Under the pieces are notes generated by a model that did not search any database, was not told where the DNA came from, and saw only the letters and a program-made list of their open reading frames with translations. Made by a program: the position numbers and the translations under genes. Shown here piece by piece: positions 34,578-44,100 of a stretch of DNA of 64,000 nucleotides. Source of the DNA: Nitratidesulfovibrio sp. SRB-5 (GTDB lineage Bacteria > Desulfobacterota > Desulfovibrionia > Desulfovibrionales > Desulfovibrionaceae); assembly GCF_019931275.1 (NCBI RefSeq), contig NZ_JAIOTY010000001.1, positions 806,001-870,000 on the forward strand, given 5' to 3'. Each line of letters opens with the position of its first letter. The first letter of the stretch is position 1.

Positions 34578-36071
34578 CTAGCCCTTCAGCACCACCAGCG
34601 GGCGGAAGTGGTCGATGATCCGCACCAATATGCCGTCTTGTGCGGCCAGCACCTCGGCGATGGGTTTGTAGGCGTCCGGGGCCTCGTCCAACACCCCTTT
34701 GTCAGCGCGGCAAACAATGCCGCGCATCTGCGACCGGAATCGTTCGAGGGGGATGGTGCGGTGTGCCTCGTTGCGGGACATGCGGCGGCCCGCCCCGTGC
34801 GAGGCCGAGGACAGGTATTCCTCGTTGCCGAGTCCCTCCGTGACATACACCCCGTCCCGCTGGTTGGCGGGAATGATGCCGGGCTGGCCCGCGTCCGCCG
34901 GTGTTGCGCCCTTGCGGTGCAGCACCAGTGGCGCTCCGGATGGCCCGAGCCGGTTAAGGACCACGGCGTGGTTGTGGTTCTCGTTGATCATGCGGCCCAG
35001 CAGCAGGGAAATTTCCTGTTCGGAGAGAGGGGGGTGGGCAGAGGGAATCGGGGTGGCTGTTGAGGCGAGGGACGATAGGGGAGAGGTAGGGGAAATGGAC
35101 CCCGGAGAGGCTGTCGAGGCGGCAGGGGCCGGGGAAGTCGGGGCATGCGGGTGTATGGTGTGCCCCTTGAGGTCTGTGGCCCCATTGGCTGCCATGGGCG
35201 CGGCGGGGCGTGCGGGGCGCTTGTGTGCGGGCCGCGCCGGTTGCCGATGCACGTCGGCCAGTGCGCGTAGGGCGTGTTCCAGCATCAGGCGGCGGTTCAG
35301 CAGCGCATAGTCCAGCGCCCAGTCCATGTCCTGCCGGTAGGCGCGGCCAAGGCGCGAATCCAGCGGGAACAGGCGCCCCTGCTTCATGTACCACGCCCCG
35401 ATGTCCCAGCCGGACCGGCGCGAGCCGGAGTGCACGGTAACGCCTATCTCGCCCCGCTTGTTCACCCCCACTTCGAGGAAGTGGTTGCCCCCGCCCAGGG
35501 TGGCCAACTGGATGGACTGGCGCGCGTTGACGGCATCGGTCAGTTGCGTGTCGCCGCTGGCGCTGATGAAGCGCGTCAGGTCGTATTCGCCGGGGGCGCG
35601 GGTGGCGGTGCCCACGGGAATGGCCAGCCGCAGCCGGTCGAACAGCAGTTGCCGCGCGGCCTCGTCGGGCAGCACCTCGTCCACGGGCAGGCCGGTGTTC
35701 ACGTGGCACATGCCGCAGCCGATGTCGTAGCCCACGAAGCTGGGACTGATGTGCCCGTCCAGCAGGGCCACCCCGCCGATGCACAGGTCGTAGCCCGCGT
35801 GGGCGTCGGGCATGATGGCCAGGTGCACCATGCAGGGCAGGGCCAGCGCGCTTTCGATCTGCTCCCATGTGGCGGCGTCGAGCCGGTCCGGCGGAATGGT
35901 CAGGGACAGGCGCGGCGGCGCGTTGCGCACCCCGGTGCAGGTGGCGTAGGCCATGCGGTCAGCCGGGGCCGCGCCGGATGTGCGCCCCTGGCCGCGTTTC
36001 CGGCGGGAGTCGTCGGCGGACGGTTGCGAGCCCCGTTTGCCGGTGTGCTTCTTGTGTGTGGTGCGTCCCAT
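34578..36071 (-). CDS. rtcB: RtcB-family RNA ligase with a long disordered insertion
   Basis: A 497-residue RtcB, which joins 2',3'-cyclic phosphate and 5'-OH RNA ends with GTP and Mn2+. Conserved blocks: AIMPDAHAGYDLCIGGVALLDG, FVGYDIGCGM (metal-binding Cys), TLGGGNHFLEV, VTVHSGSRRSGWDIG, NENHNHAVV, LHRKGATPA and SHGAGRRMSR (the His that takes GMP). Between about residues 275 and 345 lies a Pro/Ser/Thr/Ala-rich insertion (HKRPARPAAP ... TSPAPAASTASPGS) that family members normally lack. A basic N-terminus of about 40 residues is also extra. A partner RNA-end-processing gene (rtcA) is not in the window. It follows the DUF3995 gene by 42 bp. Confidence 0.92.
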   Translation of the reverse strand: MGRTTHKKHTGKRGSQPSADDSRRKRGQGRTSGAAPADRMAYATCTGVRNAPPRLSLTIPPDRLDAATWEQIESALALPCMVHLAIMPDAHAGYDLCIGGVALLDGHISPSFVGYDIGCGMCHVNTGLPVDEVLPDEAARQLLFDRLRLAIPVGTATRAPGEYDLTRFISASGDTQLTDAVNARQSIQLATLGGGNHFLEVGVNKRGEIGVTVHSGSRRSGWDIGAWYMKQGRLFPLDSRLGRAYRQDMDWALDYALLNRRLMLEHALRALADVHRQPARPAHKRPARPAAPMAANGATDLKGHTIHPHAPTSPAPAASTASPGSISPTSPLSSLASTATPIPSAHPPLSEQEISLLLGRMINENHNHAVVLNRLGPSGAPLVLHRKGATPADAGQPGIIPANQRDGVYVTEGLGNEEYLSSASHGAGRRMSRNEAHRTIPLERFRSQMRGIVCRADKGVLDEAPDAYKPIAEVLAAQDGILVRIIDHFRPLVVLKG

Positions 36072-36113
36072 GCCCCATCCATAGGGCAGGCGACGCGGGC
36101 GGGCAAGGTCGCG

Positions 36114-36566
36114 TCAGTGCGGAGCGACGCCCAACAGGCCGTAACAGGCGGCCAGCAGCAGGCACAGCGGGGTGTACAGCCGGGCATCCCAATGGGCGAA
36201 GGTGGTGGAACGGATGCGCCGGAACACGCCGCAGTACCGGAAGTCGCCAATGGCCCGCACCACGAAGATGAAGGCCGCGCCAAGGCACAGCGTGGGGGCC
36301 ATGCCGGGCGGCGGCAGGGGCAGCCAGCCCAGGGTCATCCCGGGCAGCAGCGCCAGCAGGGCAAAGGCCAGGGTGACCGCGCCGGTAAGCCCGCGTGAGA
36401 TGGCGAACAGCGGGCGACCGCCCACAGAGTCAGGCGTGCGGGGAATGACCTTGTCGAGCCACAGGGTGGAGCCCAGAACCCACGCCCCGTGCAACAGCGC
36501 GATGGCGGCAAGGCAGACTGTGGCCACGAATGCGGCGACGACGGAGAGCAGGGTGAGGATGGTCAT
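36114..36566 (-). CDS. DUF3995-like four-helix membrane protein
   Basis: A 150-residue protein with four hydrophobic segments (about residues 5-30, 57-78, 88-108 and 128-146). It contains GSTLWLDKVIPRT...GRPLF and the RAIGDFRYCGVFRRIRSTTFAHWDARLYTPLCL block that I associate with DUF3995. Function unknown. It is upstream of rtcB with 42 bp between them, so the two may share a transcript, but no functional link is obvious. Confidence 0.7.
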   Translation of the reverse strand: MTILTLLSVVAAFVATVCLAAIALLHGAWVLGSTLWLDKVIPRTPDSVGGRPLFAISRGLTGAVTLAFALLALLPGMTLGWLPLPPPGMAPTLCLGAAFIFVVRAIGDFRYCGVFRRIRSTTFAHWDARLYTPLCLLLAACYGLLGVAPH

Positions 36567-36676
36567 GAGACATGGATAGCACGGACGCGGCGGCGCGTCA
36601 TGCCGTTGGGGCCACGCGGGGCATGGGGGCGGAGGGCACTCGCTTGCCCCGATGATCGGAAAGGGCGCGACACATG

Positions 36677-36712
36677 CAAAAGCCCCGGAACGTCATCCGA
36701 CATTCCGGGGCT
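36677..36712 (-). terminator. Intrinsic terminator of the ahb/hemB genes
   Basis: A 10-bp perfect stem AGCCCCGGAA (36681-36690 with 36703-36712), followed on the minus strand by TTTTGC, 25 nt past the stop of the siroheme decarboxylase subunit gene. Confidence 0.88.
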
Positions 36713-36737
36713 TGATCTTGCTGCGTTATGGCAGGCC

Positions 36738-37229
36738 CTAGTCGGCCATCTGGAAATCAACCTTGATCTTGAACAGCTTCGTCGCGGGCAGGTTCAGGAT
36801 GGGGATGCCCGTCTTTGCGGTGATTTCGGCCAGCGTGGCGCACACGCTGTCCCACGAGGGGCCGATGCAGGTGAACCAGATGTTGTATTCGTGGTTGCGC
36901 AGGTAGTTGTGGGTGACGCCCACATGGCGGTTCACCTCGGCCACGAACCCGTCCATGGCCTCGTCGGGCACCTTGGCCGCGCACAGCGTGGAGCGAAAGC
37001 CCAGCTTGGCCGACTGGAAGTTGGCCCCCATGCGGCGGATGAGCCTGCGTTCCTTCATGGCGCGCACGCGGGCCAGCGCCTCGGCCTCGGTGACGCCGCA
37101 CTTTTCGCCGATGACGGCGTAGGGGCGCGATTCCAGCGGAAAGTCCGACTGGATCACGTCCAGAATGCGCTTGTCGATCTGGTCCAGCGTGTCAGTCTCA
37201 GTGCAGCTTGCGGCGTGTGATGCGGTCAT
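36738..37229 (-). CDS. Siroheme decarboxylase subunit (AhbA/AhbB, Lrp/AsnC-like fold)
   Basis: A 163-residue protein with an AsnC-type helix-turn-helix (IDKRILDVIQSDFPLESRPYAVIGEKCGVTEAEALARVRAM) and a RAM-like C-terminal domain (VNRHVGVTHNYLRNHEYNIWFTCIGPSW). In this NirD/NirG/NirL/NirH family the fold is used as an enzyme, not a regulator: AhbA and AhbB together decarboxylate siroheme to 12,18-didecarboxysiroheme. RRMGANFQS and HNYLRNHEYN match the family pattern. Only one such subunit is found here, so I cannot tell AhbA from AhbB. It lies 10 bp past ahbC and ends at a terminator. Confidence 0.85.
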   Translation of the reverse strand: MTASHAASCTETDTLDQIDKRILDVIQSDFPLESRPYAVIGEKCGVTEAEALARVRAMKERRLIRRMGANFQSAKLGFRSTLCAAKVPDEAMDGFVAEVNRHVGVTHNYLRNHEYNIWFTCIGPSWDSVCATLAEITAKTGIPILNLPATKLFKIKVDFQMAD

Positions 37230-37239
37230 GATGCCTCCG

Positions 37240-38493
37240 TCAGCGGCACGCGCCGGTGCGTCTGGGGGTGTACGAGCACAGCGGTTCCTCGGCCATGTGG
37301 TCGCCGCTCATGTTGTAGGCCCGCGCGCGGCAGCCGCCGCACACCTTGTGGTATTCGCAGGGGCCGCACTTGCCGGTGTAGGCTTCCTGATCGCGGAACT
37401 GCTTGAAGTGGTGCGTGTTGCGCCAGATTTCGGGGAAGGGCGTTTCGCGCACGTTGCCGCAGTCCAGTTCCAGGTAGCCGCACGGCTGCACCTGGCCCAC
37501 ATGGCTGATGAAGCAGAACCCGATGCCGCCAAGGCAGCCGCGCGTCATGGCGTCCATGCCGAAGGTGTCGGGCGTGACGGCCAGGCCTTCTTCCTTGGCC
37601 CGCTGGCGCATGATGCGGTAGTAGTGCGGCGCGCAGGTGGCCTTCAGGTGCATGGAGGTGGTCTTGCGGAAGTCGTAGAACCAGTTCAGCACTTCCTCGT
37701 ATTCCGTGGCGGAGATGACCTGGTCGCCAAGACCCGCCGCGCGCCCGGTGGGCACCAGCAGGAAGATGTGCCACGCCGCCGCGCCGATGCGCTCGCACAG
37801 CTTGAAGATGTCCTTGAAGCTGCCGAGGTTGTCGCGGGTGACGGTGGTGTTGATCTGGAACTCGATGCCCGCCTGCTTCAGGTATTCGATGCCCCGCAGG
37901 GATGCGTCGAACGCGCCGGGCACGCCCCGGAAGGCGTCGTGGCTGGCGGCGTCCGGCCCGTCGATGGAGATGGAGCAGCGCTGCACGCCCGCTTCCTTCA
38001 TCTTGCGGGCCGTTTCCGGCGTGATCAGGGTGCCGTTGGGCGACATGACGCAGCGCAGGCCAAGGCCGGTGGCGTACGCGATGAGCTCGTACACGTCGGC
38101 GCGCATCATGGGGTCGCCCCCGGTGAAGATGATGATGGGGTTGCCCACCTGCGGAAAGGTGTCGATGAGGGCCTTGGCCTCTTCGGTGGAAAACTCGCCG
38201 GGGTAGGGTTCTTCGTGCGCTTCGGCCCGGCAGTGCTTGCAGGCCAGATTGCACGAGCGGGTCACTTCCCACGCGATGAGCTTGCAGGTGGGGGTGCCGT
38301 CGGGCAGGGTGCGCGGCATCTGCGGCGCGCCCACTCCTGTGGGGTGGCCTCCCATGCTGGCCGGATGGCCGCCGCCCGGATGCCCACCGGGATGTCCACC
38401 CGGATGTCCGCCGGGGTGCCCCCCCATGCCTGCGGGATGTCCGCCCTCTGGGCTGGCCTTGCGTTCGTCGCCGGGGTGTTGCGGATGGCTCAT
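37240..38493 (-). CDS. ahbC: Radical SAM protein AhbC (12,18-didecarboxysiroheme to Fe-coproporphyrin)
   Basis: A 417-residue radical SAM/SPASM enzyme. The radical SAM cysteines are in RSCNLACKHCRAEA, then IIIFTGGDPMMRADVYEL and SISIDGPDAASHDAFRGVPGAF. The SPASM-type C-terminal cluster cysteines are in PCGYLELDCGNV, CGPCEYHKVCGGCRAR and PLCSY. AhbC removes acetate side chains in the siroheme-dependent heme route. Residues 1-55 are a Gly/His/Pro-rich extension with repeated GGHP units (DNA 38378-38424), absent from typical homologues. It follows hemB almost without a gap and precedes the decarboxylase subunit. Confidence 0.92.
   Translation of the reverse strand: MSHPQHPGDERKASPEGGHPAGMGGHPGGHPGGHPGGHPGGGHPASMGGHPTGVGAPQMPRTLPDGTPTCKLIAWEVTRSCNLACKHCRAEAHEEPYPGEFSTEEAKALIDTFPQVGNPIIIFTGGDPMMRADVYELIAYATGLGLRCVMSPNGTLITPETARKMKEAGVQRCSISIDGPDAASHDAFRGVPGAFDASLRGIEYLKQAGIEFQINTTVTRDNLGSFKDIFKLCERIGAAAWHIFLLVPTGRAAGLGDQVISATEYEEVLNWFYDFRKTTSMHLKATCAPHYYRIMRQRAKEEGLAVTPDTFGMDAMTRGCLGGIGFCFISHVGQVQPCGYLELDCGNVRETPFPEIWRNTHHFKQFRDQEAYTGKCGPCEYHKVCGGCRARAYNMSGDHMAEEPLCSYTPRRTGACR
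38378..38424. repeat. 12-bp tandem repeat encoding Gly-Gly-His-Pro units in ahbC
   Basis: Four near-identical 12-bp units (such as GGATGTCCACCC on the plus strand) encode consecutive GGHP tetrapeptides near the AhbC N-terminus. Confidence 0.85.
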
Positions 38494-38494
38494 G

Positions 38495-39496
38495 CTATTT
38501 CACCAGCCCTTTGCGCAGCAGGTCTTCGGTAAAGTACGTGATGATCAGCCCGGCCCCGGCGCGCTTGATGCCCAGCAGCGATTCCATGACCACGGCGTCC
38601 TCGTTGATCCAGCCGTTCAGACCGGCGGCGCGGATCATGGAGTATTCGCCGCTCACCTGATAGGCGGCCACGGGCACGTCGAAGCGGTCGCGCACGTCGC
38701 GGATGATGTCCAGGTAGGGCCCGGCGGGCTTGACGATGAGCATGTCCGCGCCCTCGGCGATGTCCGCCGCCGCCTCGCGCATGGCTTCCACCCGGTTGGC
38801 GGGGTCCATCTGGTACGTCTTGCGGTCTCCGAACTGGGGGGTGGATTCCGCCGCCTCGCGGAACGGGCCGTAAAAGCTTGATGCGTACTTCACCGCGTAG
38901 GACATGACGGGGATGTGGCTGAACCCGTTCTGGTCCAGCGCCCGGCGGATGGCCTGCACCCGTCCGTCCATCATGTCGGACGGGGCCACCATGTCCGCGC
39001 CTGCCTCGGCATGGCTGATGGCGGTCTTGGCCAGCAGCGACAGGGTGGGGTCGTTGTGCACCTCGCCGGACGTGTCGCCCTGGCGCACCAGACCGCAGTG
39101 GCCGTGGTCGGTGTATTCGCACAGGCACACGTCGGTGCACACCACAAGGTTCGGCCAGCGCTTCTTCAGCAGGCGCACGGCCTGCTGGACTATGCCGTCC
39201 TTGTTGTAGGCCTCGCTGCCGCGATAGTCCTTTTCCTTGGGAATGCCGAACAGGATGCAGCTGCGCAGGCCCGTGGCCACGGCGGCTTCCACCTGCTTTT
39301 CCAGTTCCTGCAACGAAAGCTGGTACTGGCCGGGCATGGCCCCGATTTCCTTGCGGAAGGTGGGGTCGTCGGTTTCCACCACGAAATAGGCCATCATCAG
39401 GTCGGCCGCGTGCAGCGCGGTTTCGCGCACGATTTCACGCAGGGCGGCGGTGCGGCGCAGTCTGCGCCCCCGGAAGAAGTCCCCGAATTCGGACAT
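38495..39496 (-). CDS. hemB: Delta-aminolevulinic acid dehydratase (porphobilinogen synthase)
   Basis: A 333-residue HemB that condenses two aminolevulinates to porphobilinogen. The metal-binding cysteines are in [16 protein letters not shown] (zinc type). The Schiff-base lysines are in [20 protein letters not shown] and [29 protein letters not shown] and [10 protein letters not shown] are also typical. The start at 39496 has GGAG 8 nt upstream. The neighbouring ahb genes make this a dedicated tetrapyrrole unit, from porphobilinogen on one side to the final heme steps on the other. Confidence 0.97.
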   Translation of the reverse strand: MSEFGDFFRGRRLRRTAALREIVRETALHAADLMMAYFVVETDDPTFRKEIGAMPGQYQLSLQELEKQVEAAVATGLRSCILFGIPKEKDYRGSEAYNKDGIVQQAVRLLKKRWPNLVVCTDVCLCEYTDHGHCGLVRQGDTSGEVHNDPTLSLLAKTAISHAEAGADMVAPSDMMDGRVQAIRRALDQNGFSHIPVMSYAVKYASSFYGPFREAAESTPQFGDRKTYQMDPANRVEAMREAAADIAEGADMLIVKPAGPYLDIIRDVRDRFDVPVAAYQVSGEYSMIRAAGLNGWINEDAVVMESLLGIKRAGAGLIITYFTEDLLRKGLVK

Positions 39497-39699
39497 GCCG
39501 TCTCCTGGAGTAGGCAGGGTTGAAACGCTGCGCCCGATGCTCTCGGTGCGCCGGGCTTGCGGCCCGTTGCAGGCAGGCACGGTCAACCGGGGCCAGTCAC
39601 GGCCAGTTTAGGCTGGCGGGTGGCAGCCGCTTGGCGGCGGTGCGGGCGGCCCGCCGAGGTGGCGGGGTGGCTGGGTGGCGGCCTGCGTGGGTGCAGCGT

Positions 39700-39731
39700 G
39701 CACCCGGACGGCGCGGAGGCCGTCCGGGTGC
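39700..39731 (-). terminator. GC hairpin between ahbD and hemB
   Basis: A 13-bp perfect stem (39700-39712 with 39719-39731) in the 269-bp gap after ahbD. No T run follows, so it may only weaken read-through into hemB. Confidence 0.45.
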
Positions 39732-39765
39732 CGTCATGGCAGGTATGGTTCCGGCGCGGGCGAAC

Positions 39766-40947
39766 CTACGCGCGGATTTCGTCGTCGCTCAGGTAGCAGG
39801 CGGGATCCTGCGCCCAGATGTCGCCGTAGTAGGCTTCGGCGCGGGCGCGGAAGTTGCCGCCGCAGATGTTCAGGAAGCGGCAGGTGGCGCAACGGCCGCC
39901 CACGTGCTGCTTCTTGTCCTTCAGCTTGTGCAGCAGTTCGATGTTCGGGTCGTCCCAGATCTGCGAGAAGGGGCGTTCCAGAACATTGCCCACCACGTGC
40001 TGGCGCCAGAACTGGTCGGGGTGCACCTTGCCGTCCCACGAGATGCAGCCGATGCCGCGCCCGGAGTTGTTGCCCTCGTTGTACTGGAGCAGTTCGAACA
40101 CCTCGGCGGCGCGCTTGGGATCTTCCTTCAGCATGCGCATCCACACGTAGGGGCCGTCGGCGTGGTTGTCCACGGTCAGCACTTCCTTGGGCAGCCCGGC
40201 GTCGAACAGTTCGCGGGTCTTGTCCATGATCAGGTCCACCATGGCGCGGGTTTCCGCGTGGTCCAGGTCTTCCTTGATCAGTTCGGAGCCGCGACCGGAG
40301 TACACCAGGTGGTAGAAGCAGATGCGCGGCACTTCAAGGTCGCGCAGCAGCTGGAAGAGCTTGGGCACTTCGCCCTGGTTGCGCTTGTTGATGGTGAAGC
40401 GCAGGCCCACCTTCAGCCCTTCGGCCTTGCAGTTTTCGATGCCTTCCAGCGCGCGGCGGAACGAGCCGGGCACGGCGCGGAACTTGTCGTGCACCTCTTC
40501 GCCGCCGTCCAGCGAAATGCCCACGTAGGACAGGCCCACTTCCTTCAGTTCGCGGGCCTTCTGCTTGGTGATCAGGGTGCCGTTGGTGGAGATGACCGCG
40601 CGCATGCCCTTGGTGGTGGCGTGCTTGGCCAGTTCCACCAGGTCCTGGCGCACCAACGGCTCGCCGCCGGAAAAGAGCATCACCGGGGCGCCGTAGGCGG
40701 CCAGGTCGTCGATGATGGCCTTGCCCTGTTCGGTGGAAATTTCGTCCTTGCCTTCAGGGTCAATGGCCTGGGCGTAGCAGTGGACGCACTTCAGATTGCA
40801 ACGGCGGGTCATGTTCCAGACCACAACCGGTTTCTTGTCCTTGGAGAACTGGAGCAGGTGGGAGGGAAGCTGGCCCGAATGGCGCCCGTAGCGAAGGGCG
40901 TCGGAGGGTTCGACCTGACCACAGTAAAGCTTGGAGATCCCGATCAT
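39766..40947 (-). CDS. ahbD: Radical SAM heme synthase AhbD
   Basis: A 393-residue radical SAM/SPASM enzyme that oxidatively decarboxylates Fe-coproporphyrin III to heme. It begins MIGISKLYCGQVEPSDALRYG; the SAM cluster is in RRCNLKCVHCYAQA, followed by VMLFSGGEPLVRQDL and VGISLDGGEEVHDKFR. The auxiliary-cluster cysteines are in GIGCISWDGKVHPDQFWR, CATCRFLNICGGNFRAR and PACYLSDDE. I chose the ATG at 40947, with AGGAG 5 nt upstream, over an in-frame GTG two codons earlier. It is the first gene of the heme group. Confidence 0.94.
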   Translation of the reverse strand: MIGISKLYCGQVEPSDALRYGRHSGQLPSHLLQFSKDKKPVVVWNMTRRCNLKCVHCYAQAIDPEGKDEISTEQGKAIIDDLAAYGAPVMLFSGGEPLVRQDLVELAKHATTKGMRAVISTNGTLITKQKARELKEVGLSYVGISLDGGEEVHDKFRAVPGSFRRALEGIENCKAEGLKVGLRFTINKRNQGEVPKLFQLLRDLEVPRICFYHLVYSGRGSELIKEDLDHAETRAMVDLIMDKTRELFDAGLPKEVLTVDNHADGPYVWMRMLKEDPKRAAEVFELLQYNEGNNSGRGIGCISWDGKVHPDQFWRQHVVGNVLERPFSQIWDDPNIELLHKLKDKKQHVGGRCATCRFLNICGGNFRARAEAYYGDIWAQDPACYLSDDEIRA

Positions 40948-41055
40948 TCTCACTCCTGTTGGCTGGCCGCCGGGCGCGCTGACAAGAGAGGCCCCGGCCT
41001 TCTGGCACGGGGCGTAGCGCGGCGGGCTGGCACCGGAAAAACGTCCTCACGCCCT

Positions 41056-41083
41056 AGCATAAATCGTGGCGGAGGGAAAGCAA
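41056..41083 (-). promoter_or_regulatory. Candidate sigma70 promoter of ahbD
   Basis: On the minus strand TTGCTT (41083-41078), a 16-bp spacer, then TATGCT (41061-41056), giving a leader of about 100 nt. Pattern match only. Confidence 0.45.
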
Positions 41084-41143
41084 CTCCGGCCCGGCGGGCA
41101 TTGCGGCGCAGCAGGCGGAAGCGGCGGGCGCAAGGGTGCGGTG

Positions 41144-44100
41144 TCAGTAGTCCTTTTTCCACATGATGCCCAGTTCGCTCGACGTGGGCGAACTGCGGCC
41201 TTCCAGATTCAGGCGGGGCAGCAGCTCCACTTCCACCCGCGCGCCGGTCGCGCCTGCCTCCGTGCCCTGCTCCACGCCCACGTAGACGTTGTCCAGCAGG
41301 TACTTGCCCGCTTCCAGCGTGGGGCGGGCCTGTTCGCCGGAGGCGGATGCGCCCGGCATGGAGGACGTGCGCGAAAGGGAAGGGTCGCGCGGGGCGGTGG
41401 TGGTGCGCTGCCGTGCCGGGTCCGACGAGCCCACCCGCAGCACGTCCACCCCAAGGGTACGCCGTACGGAGGTCAGCACGTCGAAGTCGCCGCCCGCGCC
41501 GGACAGGGTGCGCAGGGCGTTGGCGGCCTGCAACGCCTCGAACCGGCTGAGTTCGGTCAACGGCTTGCCGAACAGCACGTAGCTCATCACCTCGTCCTGG
41601 GGCAGGGGGGGCGTGCTGGACAGGGCAAGCGCCGGGCGGCGGGCCGTGCCGCCCACGTGGGCCACGGCGGTGACGGCAGAACCTTCGTTGGTCAGGTCCA
41701 GGTCCAGCGCGGGGTTGGGCGGCTGTTCGCCGGTGAAGGTGATGTTGCCGCGCGACAGGCTGAAGGGCTTGGCCAGCAGATCGAACCTGCCGCGTACCGG
41801 CGACAGCGTGCCCGTCAGCGCGGGGGATGCGGCGGCGCCCGCCACGCGCAGGTCGCCCCGCCATTCGCTGTCCAGACCGCGCCCCCGGATGAAGAACCGT
41901 TGCGGGGCCACGATGCGCAGGTCCAGCCGGGGGCCTGTGGAGGACATGGAAGGCCCGGCGGCACTGGCGGTGGGCGGCGCATCCATCGGGGCGGTGGCCG
42001 CCATCGGGGACGAGGCTGCGGAAGAGGCCGGGGCTGCATGAGGGGCCAAGCCTGCGGGAAGGGGGGAACCTGCCGGAAGGGCCGGGTTTGCCGAAAGGGG
42101 AGCCGCGGGCACGGCCTTTTCGGTCACCTCCAGCGTGGTGACCCCGCCGCCCAGACCGCGCAGCAGGCGCAGTTCGCCTTCGGGCACGGTGATGTCTGCC
42201 CGTACCAGCGGCGCGGTAAGCGGCCCGTTGGCTTCGATGCTGCCGGACAGGGTCAGCGACAGGTCGTCGCGGTGCAGGGGGCTGAGGCGCAGCAACTGGC
42301 CGCGCAGGTCTATGCGCGGGGCAAGGTCGCGCGAAAGACCGTGCCGGGCAGCGGGGGGGGGCGACGCGGTCTGTCCGGTGCCGGTGGCGGGCTGGAGTGC
42401 GCGAGGAGCGGCCCCGGGAGCGGCGGCGGATGCGGCATCGGGGACATGGGCGGGGGCGAAACCGGCGTCCGGGGGCGGTGAGAGGCGTCCCTCGAAGGCC
42501 GCCGCGCCGCCGCGCCCATCACCCAGCCGTGCGCGTATGGACAGCGTTCCGTCGTCCTCGTGCAGGGCGTCCATCCGGATGTCGGTCAGCAGCACGCCGG
42601 ACACCAGGTCTTCGTACCTGCCGCCGCACAGGAAGGCTTCCGCCTCCACGCGGGGAGCGCCCACCGGGCCGCGCAGCGAGGCGGTCAGGCTGCCCGTGCC
42701 GGTCAGGTGCCGGTCGGCCAGCGGCACGAAGCGCCACACCGGGGCCACCGGACCGCGCCAGCGGACATCCGCCGTCATGTCGCCCGCAAGGTCCGGTCTG
42801 GGGAGACCGGAGTTGAAGCGCAACGGCAGGGTGGCCTCGGCTTCCGCCACGTCGGCCTGCAAGCCGTGGGCGGACAGGGTGGCGTGCAGTTGTCCGGTGC
42901 CGGAAGAACTGGCCGGGGCGCGGCGAGCGGGGCTGCCGGATTCGGCGGCGGCAGAATCAGGGGCGGCGGGCCGGATGGTGCCCGACAGACGAAAGGCGGC
43001 GGGCGTCTGCCCGGGGTCGGGGTAGGCCACGTCCTCGGCCTCCAGTTCGAAGGCCCCGCTGCCGGAGTTGCCCTGCCCGCGCAGGGACGCGGAACCGGAA
43101 ATGCGGCCCTCGGGCAGGGGCAGGTCTGCGGCCAGACGCAGCACGCGCAGGGGCACATCGGTCAGGGCGGCGTCCAGCATCACGTCGGGGGTGGCGGCGT
43201 TGGCGTTGCCGCCGTTGCGCAGGCCCAGCGAAAGGTCCAGCGTGCCGGTGGCGCTGTCGTGCTGTCGTGCGTGCGGGCTGGCTTGCCCGGGAGGGGACGC
43301 GGTTGATGGCAAGGGTGGCGGCGTGGCGGTCAATGTCAGATGCAGGCCGTCCATTCGCACGCCCCCGGCCAGTTGGATGTCCGCCGGGCGGGTCAGGTCC
43401 ACACTGGCCGCGTGGGTCGCATCCGAAAGGTGCAGGGTGTCCAGTCGCAGGATTTGTGCGGCGGCGTCGTAGCCACCGTGCACGTTCGCGGTGCTGCGTC
43501 CGCGCAGTGCCAGCCCGAAGGCCGCGCCGGGCGAGCCCGCGTTGTCGTCATGCAGGTCCAGCGTGGCGTCGGCTGCATCCCAGGCCAGCCCGGCTGCCGT
43601 GCCGGGGCCGGTGCGCAGGCGGGCGGTGCCGCGCGGGGTGGGAGGCCCGTCCTGCCCGTCCCGCAGATGCAGCAGGTCGGGCAGGCGCAGGGTCAGGGTC
43701 AGGGCATTGAGCGTGGCCGCGCCGCCCACGGCAAGGCGGTTGGCCGTCGCCTCCGCGTGCAGCGGAATGGCGAAACCACGCGGGGCAGTACGGGACGCGC
43801 GGGCCATGGTGCCGGAGCCAGTGCCGGTGTCGGTCGCGGGCGATGCAGCGGCGTGTTGCGGGGGCTTGCGCGTTTTGGGGCTGGAACCGGCGGTGCGTTC
43901 GGCATCGGCACGTGAGGGGAGGGGAGCTTCATTTCCCAGCCATATCCGCAGCCTGGCATCGTCGCCGGACAGGGACGTGCCCGCCGCGCGGGAGAGCGCA
44001 GTCCAGTCGGCCACGGCAAGGTCGACGGTACCGGACAGGATGGGGCCAGACAGGATGGGACCGGATAAGGCGGGGGCGGATCCCGTATCCCGCGCCTTTC

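Noticed and set aside
36738-37229. Lrp/AsnC-like gene as a transcription regulator
   Set aside because: The fold is regulator-like, but the neighbours (ahbC, hemB, ahbD) and the NirD-family blocks point to the siroheme decarboxylase.
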